A DNA stretch of 64,000 nt from JACQKT01 sp038063055 (GTDB lineage: Bacteria; Patescibacteriota; Minisyncoccia; UBA6257; 2-01-FULL-56-20). The stretch spans positions 5,523-69,522 of the forward strand of contig JBBTVY010000005.1 of assembly GCA_038063055.1 (NCBI GenBank). Reading direction: 5' to 3'. The number at the start of each line of letters is the position of its first letter. The stretch's first letter is position 1. The translations under genes were made by a program, and so were the position numbers. This document shows, in pieces, positions 55,626-63,664 of this stretch. The notes beneath the pieces are model-generated. The model saw only the letters and a program-made list of their open reading frames with translations. It searched no databases and was not told the DNA's origin.

Positions 55626-56825
55626 TTACTTCAATATTTTGGTTACGACACCGGCGCCCACTGTTTTTCCTCCTTCCCTGATTGCGAATCTCTGTTTTTC
55701 TTCAAGGGCAACCGGGGAAATAAGCTTGCCGGTTACGTTGACTGTGTCTCCGGGCATTACCATTTCCGTTCCTTGAGGGAGAGTCACGTCGCCGGTTACG
55801 TCAGTGGTCCTGATGTAGAACTGCGGCTTGTATCCCGTGAAAAACGGAGTGTGTCGTCCGCCTTCCTCTTTGCTGAGCACGTAAACTTCGGCTTCGAATT
55901 CGGTGTGCGGAGTCACGCTGCCGGGTTTCGCGATAACTTGTCCCCTCTCGACGTCCTCTTTCTTTAGTCCGCGGAGTAGGATTCCGACGTTGTCGCCCGC
56001 GAGCCCTTCATCGAGAAGCTTGTTGAACATTTCGATTCCCGTGACGACGGTCTTCTGGGTCGGTTTCAGTCCGATTACTTCCACTTCTTCGTTGACTTTT
56101 ATCCTACCGCGCTCGGCCCTGCCGGTGACAACCGTACCTCGGCCTTCGATTGAGAAAATGTCTTCAACCGGCATAAGAAAAGGTTTGTCGAGTTCGCGGA
56201 CCGGCTCGGGGATGTAATCGTCAAGGGCTTTTACCAAATCCAAAATCGGTTTCGCGTCCGGGTCGTCGGGGGACTTTGCATTCAAGGCCTTAAGTGCCGA
56301 ACCGCGTATGACCGGGGTGGCGTCGCCGTCATAGTTGTATTTTTTCAAAAGCTCCCTTACTTCCGATTCAACGAGGTCAATCAGTTCTTTGTCCTCGACC
56401 TGGTCTACCTTGTTCAAAAACACGACGATTTTAGGCACGCCTACCTGATAAGCGAGCAGAATGTGCTCTCTTGTCTGAGGCATCGGGCCGTCGGTGGCCG
56501 CGACCACGAGAATCGCGCCGTCCATCTGGGCGGCGCCCGTTATCATGTTTTTGATGTAGTCCGCGTGTCCCGGAGCGTCGATGTGCGCGTAGTGGCGCTT
56601 CTCCGATTCGTATTCGGAGTGGTGAAGGGCGATAGTGATGCCGCGCGCTTTTTCTTCTGGCGCGTTGTCAATCTGATCGATGCCTTCCTCTTTTTTCGCC
56701 AGACCCTTCATAAAAAGGATGTGGGTCATCGCCGCGGTCAATGTGGTTTTGCCGTGGTCGACATGACCTATGGTGCCGACGTTTACGTGCGGCTTGCCTC
56801 TTGTAAACTTTTCTTTTTCAGCCAT
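55626..56825 (-). CDS. tuf: Elongation factor Tu
   Basis: 399 aa. GTP-binding G1 GHVDHGKT, switch GITIALHHSEYES (relatives have GITINTAHVEY), DAPGHADYIKNMITGAAQMDGAI, NKVDQV; domains 2 and 3 complete with the C-terminal GGKTVGAGVVTKI. Delivers aminoacyl-tRNA. It has its own promoter (56891-56918) downstream of fusA. Confidence 0.97.
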   Translation of the reverse strand: MAEKEKFTRGKPHVNVGTIGHVDHGKTTLTAAMTHILFMKGLAKKEEGIDQIDNAPEEKARGITIALHHSEYESEKRHYAHIDAPGHADYIKNMITGAAQMDGAILVVAATDGPMPQTREHILLAYQVGVPKIVVFLNKVDQVEDKELIDLVESEVRELLKKYNYDGDATPVIRGSALKALNAKSPDDPDAKPILDLVKALDDYIPEPVRELDKPFLMPVEDIFSIEGRGTVVTGRAERGRIKVNEEVEVIGLKPTQKTVVTGIEMFNKLLDEGLAGDNVGILLRGLKKEDVERGQVIAKPGSVTPHTEFEAEVYVLSKEEGGRHTPFFTGYKPQFYIRTTDVTGDVTLPQGTEMVMPGDTVNVTGKLISPVALEEKQRFAIREGGKTVGAGVVTKILK

Positions 56826-56890
56826 TTTTTAAAATTTATACTTTTTTATTTATTCCTAAGTTTTTCGACCTAGTTTTCGACAGTTCGGTA

Positions 56891-56918
56891 ATTTTAACGC
56901 CAAACCGAGAATTGTCAA
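56891..56918 (-). promoter_or_regulatory. tuf promoter
   Basis: -35 TTGACA (56913-56918), 16-nt spacer, -10 TAAAAT (56891-56896), leader about 58 nt. Confidence 0.8.
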
Positions 56919-56950
56919 CCCCCGTGCCATAACGGCGATGGGACATACCG

Positions 56951-59056
56951 CTACTTCCTTTTACCCTCGATTATTAATTGCGCGATATTGTTTGGTGTGG
57001 GTTCATAACTGCTAAATTCCATGCTAAAACTGCCTCGTCCCTGCGTCAGCGAGCGGAGCGCCGTGGCGTAACCGAACATTTCCGACAGCGGGACTTTGGC
57101 GTCTATAACTTTGATATTGGCCCTGTCGCCGATGGTTTCTATTTTGCCGCGCCTGGAATTTATATCCCCCGTTGTTTCTCCGAGAAAGTCCTGCGGGATT
57201 ATTACCTGTGTTTTCATTATCGGTTCGAGAATAACGGCTTTGGCGCGCTTGGCGGCTTCCTGAAAAGCCATTGAACCGGCGATTTTGAAAGCGGCCTCCG
57301 AAGAGTCCACTTCATGAAATGAACCGTCGTAGAGCGACACTTCGACGTCAACCACCGGATAGTGCGCGAGCACGCCTCTGTCCAGCGCTTCCTTTACTCC
57401 TTTCTCGACGGCGGGAATGAATTCGTTCGGGATTATTCCTCCTCTAATCTTGTTAACGAAAACAAAACCCTGTCCGCGCTCGAGCGGCTTTACTTTCAGC
57501 CAGACATGGCCGTACTGGCCGCGGCCGCCGGACTGGCGGATATATTTGCCTTCGGCTTCGGCTTCGCCGCTGATTGTTTCCTTGTATGCGACCTGCGGGC
57601 GGCCGACATTGGCTTCGACGCCGAATTCCCTTTTCATTCTGTCAACGATTATTTCCAAGTGAAGTTCGCCCATGCCGGAAATTATCGTCTCTCCGGTTTC
57701 AGGGTCGCCGGCGACGCGGAAAGTCGGGTCTTCGTCGGCCAGGCGGTGCAACGCGGTACCCATTTTTTCCTGGTCGGCTTTTGTCTTGGGTTCGATTCTG
57801 ATGCCGATAACCGGTTCCGGAAATATTATTCTTTCCAGAATTATCGGGGAATCTGGATTGCATATGGTGTCGCCCGTACCCGTGTTTTTCAATCCGACTA
57901 TGGCGGCTATTTCTCCGGCGTAAACTTCTTCCACTTCTTCGCGCTGGTTGGCGTGCATCCTTACGATACGCCCGACGCGCTCCTGCTCGCCTTTTGTGGC
58001 GTTCAAAACGTAAGAGCCGCGCTTAATAACCCCCGCGTAATTCCTGAAATAAGTCAGACTGCCGACGTAAGGGTCGTTCGCTATCTTGAAAGCGAGAGCG
58101 GTGAACGGTTCTCCGTCATCCGCCTTTCTGAAAATTTCTTCTCCTGTTTTTAAATCGATTCCCTTGACCGGTGGCAAATCCGAAGGCGAAGGAAGATAAT
58201 CGACTACCGCGTCCAGAACCAGCTGAACTCCTTTATTCTTCAGCGCCGAACCGGTGAACACCGGAATTATTTTGTTTTCGATAGTCGCTTTTCTCAGGGC
58301 GCGCCTCAGGTCGTCGATGTGAATTTCTTCTCCGGCAAGATATTTTTCCATGAGCGCGTTGTCGTTGTCGACAACTGCTTCAATCAGTTTCCGGCGATAT
58401 TTTTCCATATCCGCTTTCATTTCTTCCGGAATCGGTATTTCAACGACGCGCTCGCCGTGTTCTCCCTGGAATTCGAAAGCTTTCTTTTGCAATAAATCGA
58501 CGAGCCCGCGGAAATTTGATTCCGAGCCGATTGGCAGCTGGACTGGAAAAGCGCAGTTGGTCAGGCGCTCTTTTATGGAAGCCAGGCTTTTTTCGAAACT
58601 CGCGCCCATGCGGTCCAGTTTGTTTATGAAGCAGACCCTCGGAACTTTGTATTCTTCGGCGTAATGCCAGTTCGTTTCCGACTGCGGCTCCACGCCGGCG
58701 ACGCCGTCGAAAACCACCACGGCTCCGTCGAGAACGCGCAACGAACGCTTTACTTCAACGGTGAAATCGATGTGACCCGGAGTGTCTATGAGGTTTATGC
58801 GGTATTCGAAATTTTTGTCGCCGTCGCGGTAAGTGGGAACCCAGAAAGCGGTTGTGGCCGCGGCGGTAATGGTAATGCCGCGTTCCCTTTCCTGCTCCAT
58901 CCAGTCCATGACCGTGTCGCCCTCATGCACTTCTCCGATTTTGTGCGAAACGCCGGTGTAAAAAAGAACGCGTTCGCTGACGGTGGTTTTTCCCGCGTCA
59001 ATGTGGGCGATTATTCCTATATTCCTTGTTTTTTCGATGGGATATTGTCTGGGCAT
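56951..59056 (-). CDS. fusA: Elongation factor G
   Basis: 701 aa. AHIDAGKTTVSERVLFYTG (G1), RERGITITAAATT, DTPGHIDFT, NKLDRMGA, and the domain IV/V motifs (SGGRGQYGHV, PIMKTQVIIPQDFLG). Catalyses translocation and, with RRF, ribosome recycling. The str-type order rpsL-rpsG-fusA-tuf is conserved, but gaps to rpsG and tuf carry a palindrome and a promoter. Confidence 0.97.
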   Translation of the reverse strand: MPRQYPIEKTRNIGIIAHIDAGKTTVSERVLFYTGVSHKIGEVHEGDTVMDWMEQERERGITITAAATTAFWVPTYRDGDKNFEYRINLIDTPGHIDFTVEVKRSLRVLDGAVVVFDGVAGVEPQSETNWHYAEEYKVPRVCFINKLDRMGASFEKSLASIKERLTNCAFPVQLPIGSESNFRGLVDLLQKKAFEFQGEHGERVVEIPIPEEMKADMEKYRRKLIEAVVDNDNALMEKYLAGEEIHIDDLRRALRKATIENKIIPVFTGSALKNKGVQLVLDAVVDYLPSPSDLPPVKGIDLKTGEEIFRKADDGEPFTALAFKIANDPYVGSLTYFRNYAGVIKRGSYVLNATKGEQERVGRIVRMHANQREEVEEVYAGEIAAIVGLKNTGTGDTICNPDSPIILERIIFPEPVIGIRIEPKTKADQEKMGTALHRLADEDPTFRVAGDPETGETIISGMGELHLEIIVDRMKREFGVEANVGRPQVAYKETISGEAEAEGKYIRQSGGRGQYGHVWLKVKPLERGQGFVFVNKIRGGIIPNEFIPAVEKGVKEALDRGVLAHYPVVDVEVSLYDGSFHEVDSSEAAFKIAGSMAFQEAAKRAKAVILEPIMKTQVIIPQDFLGETTGDINSRRGKIETIGDRANIKVIDAKVPLSEMFGYATALRSLTQGRGSFSMEFSSYEPTPNNIAQLIIEGKRK

Positions 59057-59149
59057 AATCTTAAAGAATCTAGAATCTAGAAAATAGAATCTAGTAGGAT
59101 TTTTTTAAAACTAATCTGAATTCTGGATTCTAGTTTCTGATTTCTGAAT
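59057..59149. repeat. Low-complexity palindrome (GAATCTAGAATCTAG words) between rpsG and fusA
   Basis: AAAGAATCTAGAATCTAGAA / AATAGAATCTAGTAGG on one side, GGATTCTAGTTTCTGATTTC on the other. Same words as 32238-32290. Confidence 0.75.
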
Positions 59150-59617
59150 TTACCTGGCGAAATGCGCGAAAGCTCTGTTGGCTTCGGCCTGGCGGTGCAT
59201 GTCCTGTTTTTTCTTGACCGCGTCTCCTTCGTTTTTGGACGCGGCAATTATTTCGGTTGCCAGCTTATCGGCTATCGGCTTTCCCTTTTTTGCTCTGGCG
59301 GCCTGGATTATCCAGCGCACCCCCAAAATGAAACGCCGCTCCGGTCTGACCTCGCGCGGCACCTGATAATTGGCTCCTCCTACGCGCTTCGAAAAAACCT
59401 CGAGCATCGGCGAAGCGTTGGCCAGCGCCTGTTCGAAAATTTCCATCGGTTCTTTTTTGGTTTCTTTCTTTATTTTTTCAAAAGCTCCATAAACGGCTTT
59501 ACGCGCGATAGTTTTCTCGCCTTTCCGCATTACGTAATTTATGAAACGCCCGACGTCCACCCGGTTATATTTAGAATCCGCCTGATGATATTTTTTGTAA
59601 ACTCGTTTCTTCCTCAT
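59150..59617 (-). CDS. rpsG: 30S ribosomal protein S7
   Basis: 155 aa: DSKYNRVDVGRFINYVMRKGEKTIARKAVYGAF (in part), then NASPMLEVFSKRVGGANYQVPREVRPERR and RQAEANRAFAHFAR at the C terminus. Binds the 3' major domain of 16S rRNA and nucleates 30S head assembly. Confidence 0.97.
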   Translation of the reverse strand: MRKKRVYKKYHQADSKYNRVDVGRFINYVMRKGEKTIARKAVYGAFEKIKKETKKEPMEIFEQALANASPMLEVFSKRVGGANYQVPREVRPERRFILGVRWIIQAARAKKGKPIADKLATEIIAASKNEGDAVKKKQDMHRQAEANRAFAHFAR

Positions 59618-59717
59618 AAGATTAAAATTCGAAATTACAATATCGAAATTCTAAACAATATTTAAATTACAATTATTCAAACGTTTAAAATTTGAGATTT
59701 GAAACATTGGAATTTGT
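59618..59717. repeat. AT-rich palindrome between rpsL and rpsG (AAATTCGAAATTAC words)
   Basis: AAAATTCGAAATTACAATATC, TAAATTACAATTATTC, AAAATTTGAGATTTGAAAC, TTAGGATTTAGAATTTCG in both orientations. It runs into the rpsL stop and supplies the last codons of S12. Confidence 0.7.
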
Positions 59718-60152
59718 TTAGGATTTAGAATTTCGTGCTTCGGATTTCGGCCGTTTTGCTCCATACTTTGACCTCTGCTGCTTTCTACCTTCGACGCCTG
59801 TCGTGTCGAGGACGCCGCGAACTATATGATAGCGGATTCCCGGCAGGTCTTTTACGCGTCCGCCGCGGATAACAACGATTGAGTGCTCCTGCAACTGATG
59901 GCCTTCACCGGGAATATAAGCGGTCACTTCCATGCCGTTTGTCAGCCGCACGCGGGCGACCTTCCGGAGAGCCGAGTTCGGCTTCTTCGGAGTGGTGGTG
60001 AAAACTTTCAGGCAAACCCCTCTTTTGAACGGCGAGCTGGAATATACGGGACGATTATCAATGGTATTGAAATAATACGACAAAGCGGGCGATTTCGTTT
60101 TTGATTTCGTCTTTTTTCTGCCTTTCTTTATGAGTTGGGTTACTGTCGGCAT
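59718..60152 (-). CDS. rpsL: 30S ribosomal protein S12
   Basis: 144 aa. TTPKKPNSALRKVARVRL with the streptomycin-site Lys, GEGHQLQEHSIVVIRGGRVKDLPGIRYHIVRG (in part) and KYGAKRPK. The residues after KYGAKRPK (SEARNSKS) are encoded by low-complexity repeat. First gene of the str operon, with a TTGACA promoter 80 nt upstream. Confidence 0.97.
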   Translation of the reverse strand: MPTVTQLIKKGRKKTKSKTKSPALSYYFNTIDNRPVYSSSPFKRGVCLKVFTTTPKKPNSALRKVARVRLTNGMEVTAYIPGEGHQLQEHSIVVIRGGRVKDLPGIRYHIVRGVLDTTGVEGRKQQRSKYGAKRPKSEARNSKS

Positions 60153-60211
60153 TTATTTTTAGTTGTAATTAAATGATTAACAAAATAAGCTGCGGGTCGC
60201 AGCCGATGAAA

Positions 60212-60241
60212 ATTTTAAACCAATAGGCATCCCTATGTCAA
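60212..60241 (-). promoter_or_regulatory. str operon (rpsL) promoter
   Basis: -35 TTGACA (60236-60241), 18-nt spacer, -10 TAAAAT (60212-60217); the 60-nt leader starts with a small hairpin GCTGCGACCCGCAGC. Confidence 0.78.
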
Positions 60242-60267
60242 ACTTGAGTTTGCTAAAAGGTCGTTCG

Positions 60268-60909
60268 CTAAAAACCGGTAATTATCTTAAAAATCCAGTG
60301 AATTATAGGCGCTATAAGACCGAATCCAAAAAATATAAAAATCAGAAGAAAAAATAAACCGTAACGCTCAAGAAAAATTATCAGTCGCAAGCTTGTTTCG
60401 CCCGGCGGCAACAGCGAAAAAAGAACTTTAGAACCGTCGAGCGGCGGCAGGGGCACAAAATTAAAAACGGCAAGAAGAATGTTTATGTAAACGATTGAGC
60501 CAAAAAAGACGTAAAGCGTCGAATCGGCCGGATATCCGAACAGCGGCATAATCCGCAAAAGAATTCCGAATGTCGCGGCGATTATCAGATTGCTGACGGG
60601 TCCGGCTAACGCTATTTTGCCTCCGCCTGTTTTCGGATTCTTCAGATAAGCCGGGTTGTATGGCACCGGTTTCGCCCAACCGAAAATAATTGACGATTGT
60701 CCAAAAAAAATCGGGATTGAAAGAATTAACGGCAATATCACGGAACCGAAAGGGTCGATGTGCTTCGCCGGATTAAGCGTCAGCCGCCCCGCCAGGCGCG
60801 CCGTCGGGTCTCCGAGATGCTCGGCGACGTATCCGTGAGAAATCTCGTGGAGCATCACCGAAAAAATCAGAACAGCGAGCTGGAAAATAAGAAAAGTTAT
60901 TTGGTCCAT
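60268..60909 (-). CDS. Site-2 protease family metalloprotease (M50)
   Basis: 213 aa from ATG 60909; a TTG at 60924 would include the -10 box. Zinc motif HEISHG in the first helix region (MLHEISHGYVAEHLGD), GPVSNLIIA, and the second metal-ligand motif NFVPLPPLDGSKV. Five or so transmembrane helices. Cleaves substrates within the membrane; similar short S2P proteins often lack a PDZ domain, as here. TATTAT (60916-60921) lies 6 nt before the ATG. Confidence 0.92.
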   Translation of the reverse strand: MDQITFLIFQLAVLIFSVMLHEISHGYVAEHLGDPTARLAGRLTLNPAKHIDPFGSVILPLILSIPIFFGQSSIIFGWAKPVPYNPAYLKNPKTGGGKIALAGPVSNLIIAATFGILLRIMPLFGYPADSTLYVFFGSIVYINILLAVFNFVPLPPLDGSKVLFSLLPPGETSLRLIIFLERYGLFFLLIFIFFGFGLIAPIIHWIFKIITGF

Positions 60910-60949
60910 AGTTAAATAATACAATAAAAACAGCGAGTCAAAAATCCTG

Positions 60950-60977
60950 TTGAAAAAAACGGTTAAAACATTATAAT
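60950..60977 (+). promoter_or_regulatory. Promoter for the tRNA-Arg cluster
   Basis: -35 TTGAAA (60950-60955), 16-nt spacer, -10 TATAAT (60972-60977), 36 nt before tRNA-Arg. Confidence 0.65.
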
Positions 60978-61013
60978 AAAACCTGGCGATAATTAAGGTG
61001 TGTCAAGCGAGTT

Positions 61014-61085
61014 GCCCTCGTAGTCTAATGGATAAAACGCGAGCCTTCGAAGCTCGATTTGGGGGTTCGAATCCCTCCGAGGGCA
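61014..61085 (+). tRNA. tRNA-Arg(TCG)
   Basis: 72 nt: acceptor GCCCTCG/CGAGGGC, anticodon stem CGAGC/GCTCG with loop CTTCGAA (anticodon TCG), T-arm GGGGG/CCCTC with TTCGAAT, discriminator A, no encoded CCA. The D-arm sequence GTCTAATGGATAAAAC is slightly degenerate. CAAGC and GCTTG occur 5 nt outside each end. Confidence 0.9.
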
Positions 61086-61105
61086 CATGGCTTGTTTGAA
61101 TACAT

Positions 61106-61165
61106 GCCCCTATAGCTCCCGCCTTCGCGTGAAGCTACGGCGGGCAAGCAAATTGGTCCCGCACA
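61106..61165 (+). pseudogene. tRNA remnant with a palindrome inserted in the D-loop
   Basis: GCCCCTATAGCTC looks like an acceptor strand, positions 8-9 and D-stem; after a 27-bp palindrome (61118-61144) comes AAATTGGT, as in a D-loop. No anticodon or T-arm follows. Confidence 0.55.
61118..61144. repeat. GC palindrome CCCGCC-TTCGCGTGAAGCTAC-GGCGGG
   Basis: Best-preserved intergenic copy of the YCCKCCTTCGC...GCTWCGGMGGR family. Confidence 0.85.
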
Positions 61166-61173
61166 AAAAAATT

Positions 61174-61208
61174 GCCCCGTTAGCTCAGTTGGTAGAGCAG
61201 GTCCCTCT
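61174..61208 (+). pseudogene. 5' half of an interrupted tRNA-Lys(CTT)
   Basis: GCCCCGT, TA, D-arm GCTCAGTTGGTAGAGC, then anticodon stem GGTCC and loop bases CTCT. The 3' half resumes at 61376 with TAA GGACA; joined, they give a complete 73-nt tRNA with anticodon CTT and acceptor GCCCCGT/ACGGGGC. Confidence 0.85.
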
Positions 61209-61262
61209 GGCAATCAGAGATTGCCCAATTGGTTCGTTCGGCTAAAATAAAATTGAATATAT
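61209..61262. repeat. Left arm of the palindromic element interrupting tRNA-Lys
   Basis: Hairpin GGCAATC-aga-GATTGCC, then CCAATTGGTTCGTTCGGCTAAAATAAAATTGAAT (in part). The 16-nt TAAAATAAAATTGAAT (61243-61258) pairs perfectly with 61343-61358. Confidence 0.85.
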
Positions 61263-61335
61263 GCACCCCTAGCTCAATTGGCAGAGCAGGTCCCTCTTAA
61301 GGACAAGGTTCCGGGTTCGAGGCCCGGGGGGTGCA
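61263..61335 (+). tRNA. tRNA-Lys(CTT), intact, nested in an interrupted tRNA-Lys
   Basis: 73 nt: acceptor GCACCCC/GGGGTGC, D-arm GCTCAATTGGCAGAGC, anticodon arm GGTCC-CTCTTAA-GGACA (CTT), T-arm CCGGG/CCCGG with TTCGAGG, discriminator A. Its anticodon arm is identical to that of the surrounding broken tRNA. Confidence 0.92.
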
Positions 61336-61375
61336 CAAAAAGATTCAATTTTATTTTACTCCTCACTGCCAATTG
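61336..61375. repeat. Right arm of the palindromic element interrupting tRNA-Lys
   Basis: ATTCAATTTTATTTTA (61343-61358) then CTCCTCACTGCCAATTG; same sequence type as the right arm at 53118-53140. Confidence 0.85.
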
Positions 61376-61413
61376 TAAGGACAAGGTCGTAGGTTCGAAG
61401 CCTACACGGGGCA
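61376..61413 (+). pseudogene. 3' half of the interrupted tRNA-Lys(CTT)
   Basis: TAAGGACA, AGGTC, T-arm GTAGG/CCTAC with TTCGAAG, acceptor ACGGGGC and discriminator A; complements the 5' half at 61174-61208. Confidence 0.85.
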
Positions 61414-61421
61414 CAAAAAAT

Positions 61422-63587
61422 TTATTCCTGGTGTATCTTCTTTTCGAACTCGGCGAGTTTCTCCGCGAGCAGCGGATGATTTTTAAGATTTTTATCTTTT
61501 TTCAAAACTTCCAGCGCGGCCTCGTGGCTTAATTTTATAAGTTCGAAATCTTGTAATCCCCGCATGGCGACGTCAGGAAGCCCTGTTTGTTTTTGTCCTA
61601 TAAATTCACCCGGTCCGCGGAGTTTCAAATCTTTTTCCGCCAGTTCAAAACCGTTTTTCGCTTCGGTTATCGCTTTCAGGCGTTCATTGGTCGTTTTCGC
61701 CGCGGAATCGGTGAAAAGAAAACAAAACGACTGGTGCCCGCCGCGGCCCACGCGCCCCCGGAACTGGTAAAGCTGGGCAAGCCCGAATCTGTCGGCGCCC
61801 TCTATGAGCATTATGGTGGCGTTGGGAATATCCACGCCGACTTCGATGACGGACGTTGAAACAAGGACATCAATTCCATCTTTTTTATCCGCCGAAGCCC
61901 TGGCGAAGGCGGACATTATTTTTTCCTTCTCCTTTGATTTAAGCTGCCCGTGAAGCATTCCTACGCGCAAATCCGGAAAAACATCCTTGGACAGTTTCTC
62001 GTATTCTTCCTTAACCGATTTAACTTCCCATAGCGCCAGCTTTTGGGAATAATTGCGCGCTTCGCCCGTTTTTTCGTCTTTCGCGTCCGCTGGCTCTATG
62101 CGCGGACAAATGACGAACGCCTGCCGTCCTTTTCTTATTTGTTCGCGGATAAACTGATAGGCCTTGCCGCGGTTCGCGGGCGCCACGATTTTAGTAATTA
62201 TGGGTTTTCTTCCCGACGGCAGTTCGGTGATTATTGAAATGTCCAGGTCGCCAAAAATCGTAAGCATCAGTGTGCGTGGAATTGGTGTCGCCGACATGCT
62301 CAACAGGTGGGGAAATATTTTTTTTCCGTGCACAAGCTGAGCGCGTTGGCGAACCCCGAATCTATGTTGTTCATCGACTATGACTAATCCCAAATTTTTG
62401 AAAGTAATGTCTTTCTGTATCAACGCGTGCGTACCGACAATTACTTTGATTACGCCGGATTCGATTTTATTTTTGAATTCTTTTTTGGAAACGGCCCCTT
62501 CAAGGTCGTTTTCGTAAAAAACTTTGGCGTCTTTCGAAGTAAGTAGGCCCACTTCTGGCTGTTTTTCGAGCGGTATGCCGACGAAAATTTTTTTAAGGGT
62601 CAAAAAATGTTGCCGGGCCAGTATTTCCGTCGGCGCCATAAAAGCACTTTGAAGCCCGTTCTCGGCCGCCAGAAGCGCCGCGACGGCGGCGACAACGGTT
62701 TTTCCTGAGCCGACATCGCCCTGGAGCAGACGGTTCATCGGTTTCGGTTTTCCGATATCCTGGACAATTTCCCAAAGCGATTTTTTCTGCGAGAGAGTCA
62801 GTTTGAAAGGCAGGGTCTCGGTTATTTTTTTCAGTTTCTCCACGTCGGTTTTCACGGCGGGGGCTTTTTCTTCGGCAAGCTTCAATTTCTGCCTTATATT
62901 CATAAGCTGAAGCAAAAAAAGGTCTTCAAAAGAAAATCTTTTTTGGGCGGAGAGCGCAGATTCTTCGGTTTCCGGAAAGTGGATGTCGCGGAGCGCCGAA
63001 TTAATTTCGGGTAATCCGGCCGGTCCAACGACTTCTTCCGGCAACCATTCGGGAATATAGCCGACGCTTTTCAAAATCGGCTGAATTAGAAATCTGATGC
63101 CTTTCGAAGTCAGGCCTCTCGTTTCGGGATAAACGGGAACGAGGCGGCCGGTATGATTCATTTCCGTTTTGCCGCGCGTGACGAGCTCGTACGCGGGATG
63201 TGAAAGATAAATTTCGTTTTCTCCGGACGAAACTTTGCCGGAAAAATTAGCGGCGCGTCCCGGCCGCAATGTGTTCAAAAGATACGGCTGGTTGAACCAG
63301 ACGGCCTTTATCTCGCCCGATTCGTCGGCGATTCTTCCTTCGACTATGACGAAACGCCGCCTGAAGCTGTGTCGTATTTTTATGTCGCGGACAATTCCGC
63401 GCACGGTCGCCTGCTGGCCCGGCTCAAGCTGGGCGATTGGAACCATTTCCGAAAAATCCTCGTAGCGAGACGGAAAATGCCAAAGCAGGTCTTTAATCGT
63501 GAAAACTTTAAGCTTCTCGAGACGCTTGATGAACCTCGGAGGAATCCCTTTTATTTCGGAAAGCGGAGTTTTAAGATTAAGGTCCAT
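61422..63587 (-). CDS. recG: ATP-dependent DNA helicase RecG
   Basis: 721 aa. N-terminal wedge/OB domain (TIKDLLWHFPSRYEDF, GQQATVRGIVRDI), then helicase motifs: QGDVGSGKTVVA (Walker A), MAPTEILARQH, VDEQHRFG, MSATPIPRTLML; second domain with VSTSVIEVGVDIPNATIMLIEGADRFGLAQLYQFRGRVGRG (in part) and the TRG-like tail GFELAEKDLKLRGPGEFIGQKQTG (in part). Remodels stalled forks. A palindrome at 61888-61913 adds ARASADKKD between MSAF and GIDVLVSTSV, where relatives have a shorter loop. Confidence 0.96.
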   Translation of the reverse strand: MDLNLKTPLSEIKGIPPRFIKRLEKLKVFTIKDLLWHFPSRYEDFSEMVPIAQLEPGQQATVRGIVRDIKIRHSFRRRFVIVEGRIADESGEIKAVWFNQPYLLNTLRPGRAANFSGKVSSGENEIYLSHPAYELVTRGKTEMNHTGRLVPVYPETRGLTSKGIRFLIQPILKSVGYIPEWLPEEVVGPAGLPEINSALRDIHFPETEESALSAQKRFSFEDLFLLQLMNIRQKLKLAEEKAPAVKTDVEKLKKITETLPFKLTLSQKKSLWEIVQDIGKPKPMNRLLQGDVGSGKTVVAAVAALLAAENGLQSAFMAPTEILARQHFLTLKKIFVGIPLEKQPEVGLLTSKDAKVFYENDLEGAVSKKEFKNKIESGVIKVIVGTHALIQKDITFKNLGLVIVDEQHRFGVRQRAQLVHGKKIFPHLLSMSATPIPRTLMLTIFGDLDISIITELPSGRKPIITKIVAPANRGKAYQFIREQIRKGRQAFVICPRIEPADAKDEKTGEARNYSQKLALWEVKSVKEEYEKLSKDVFPDLRVGMLHGQLKSKEKEKIMSAFARASADKKDGIDVLVSTSVIEVGVDIPNATIMLIEGADRFGLAQLYQFRGRVGRGGHQSFCFLFTDSAAKTTNERLKAITEAKNGFELAEKDLKLRGPGEFIGQKQTGLPDVAMRGLQDFELIKLSHEAALEVLKKDKNLKNHPLLAEKLAEFEKKIHQE
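61888..61913. repeat. GC palindrome inside recG
   Basis: TCCGCC...GGCGGA arms around GAAGCCCTGGCGAA; in frame it encodes SAFARASADK. Confidence 0.8.
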
Positions 63588-63664
63588 CTTAATTACGTCG
63601 CCATATTATATATGATTTTTGTTCAGATTTCAATTTAGTAAGTCATCTGATAAAATGTAAAAAA

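Noticed and set aside
61209..61375. Group I intron in the tRNA-Lys anticodon loop
   Set aside because: The insert is only 167 nt, is mostly another tRNA and inverted arms, and shows no group I core.
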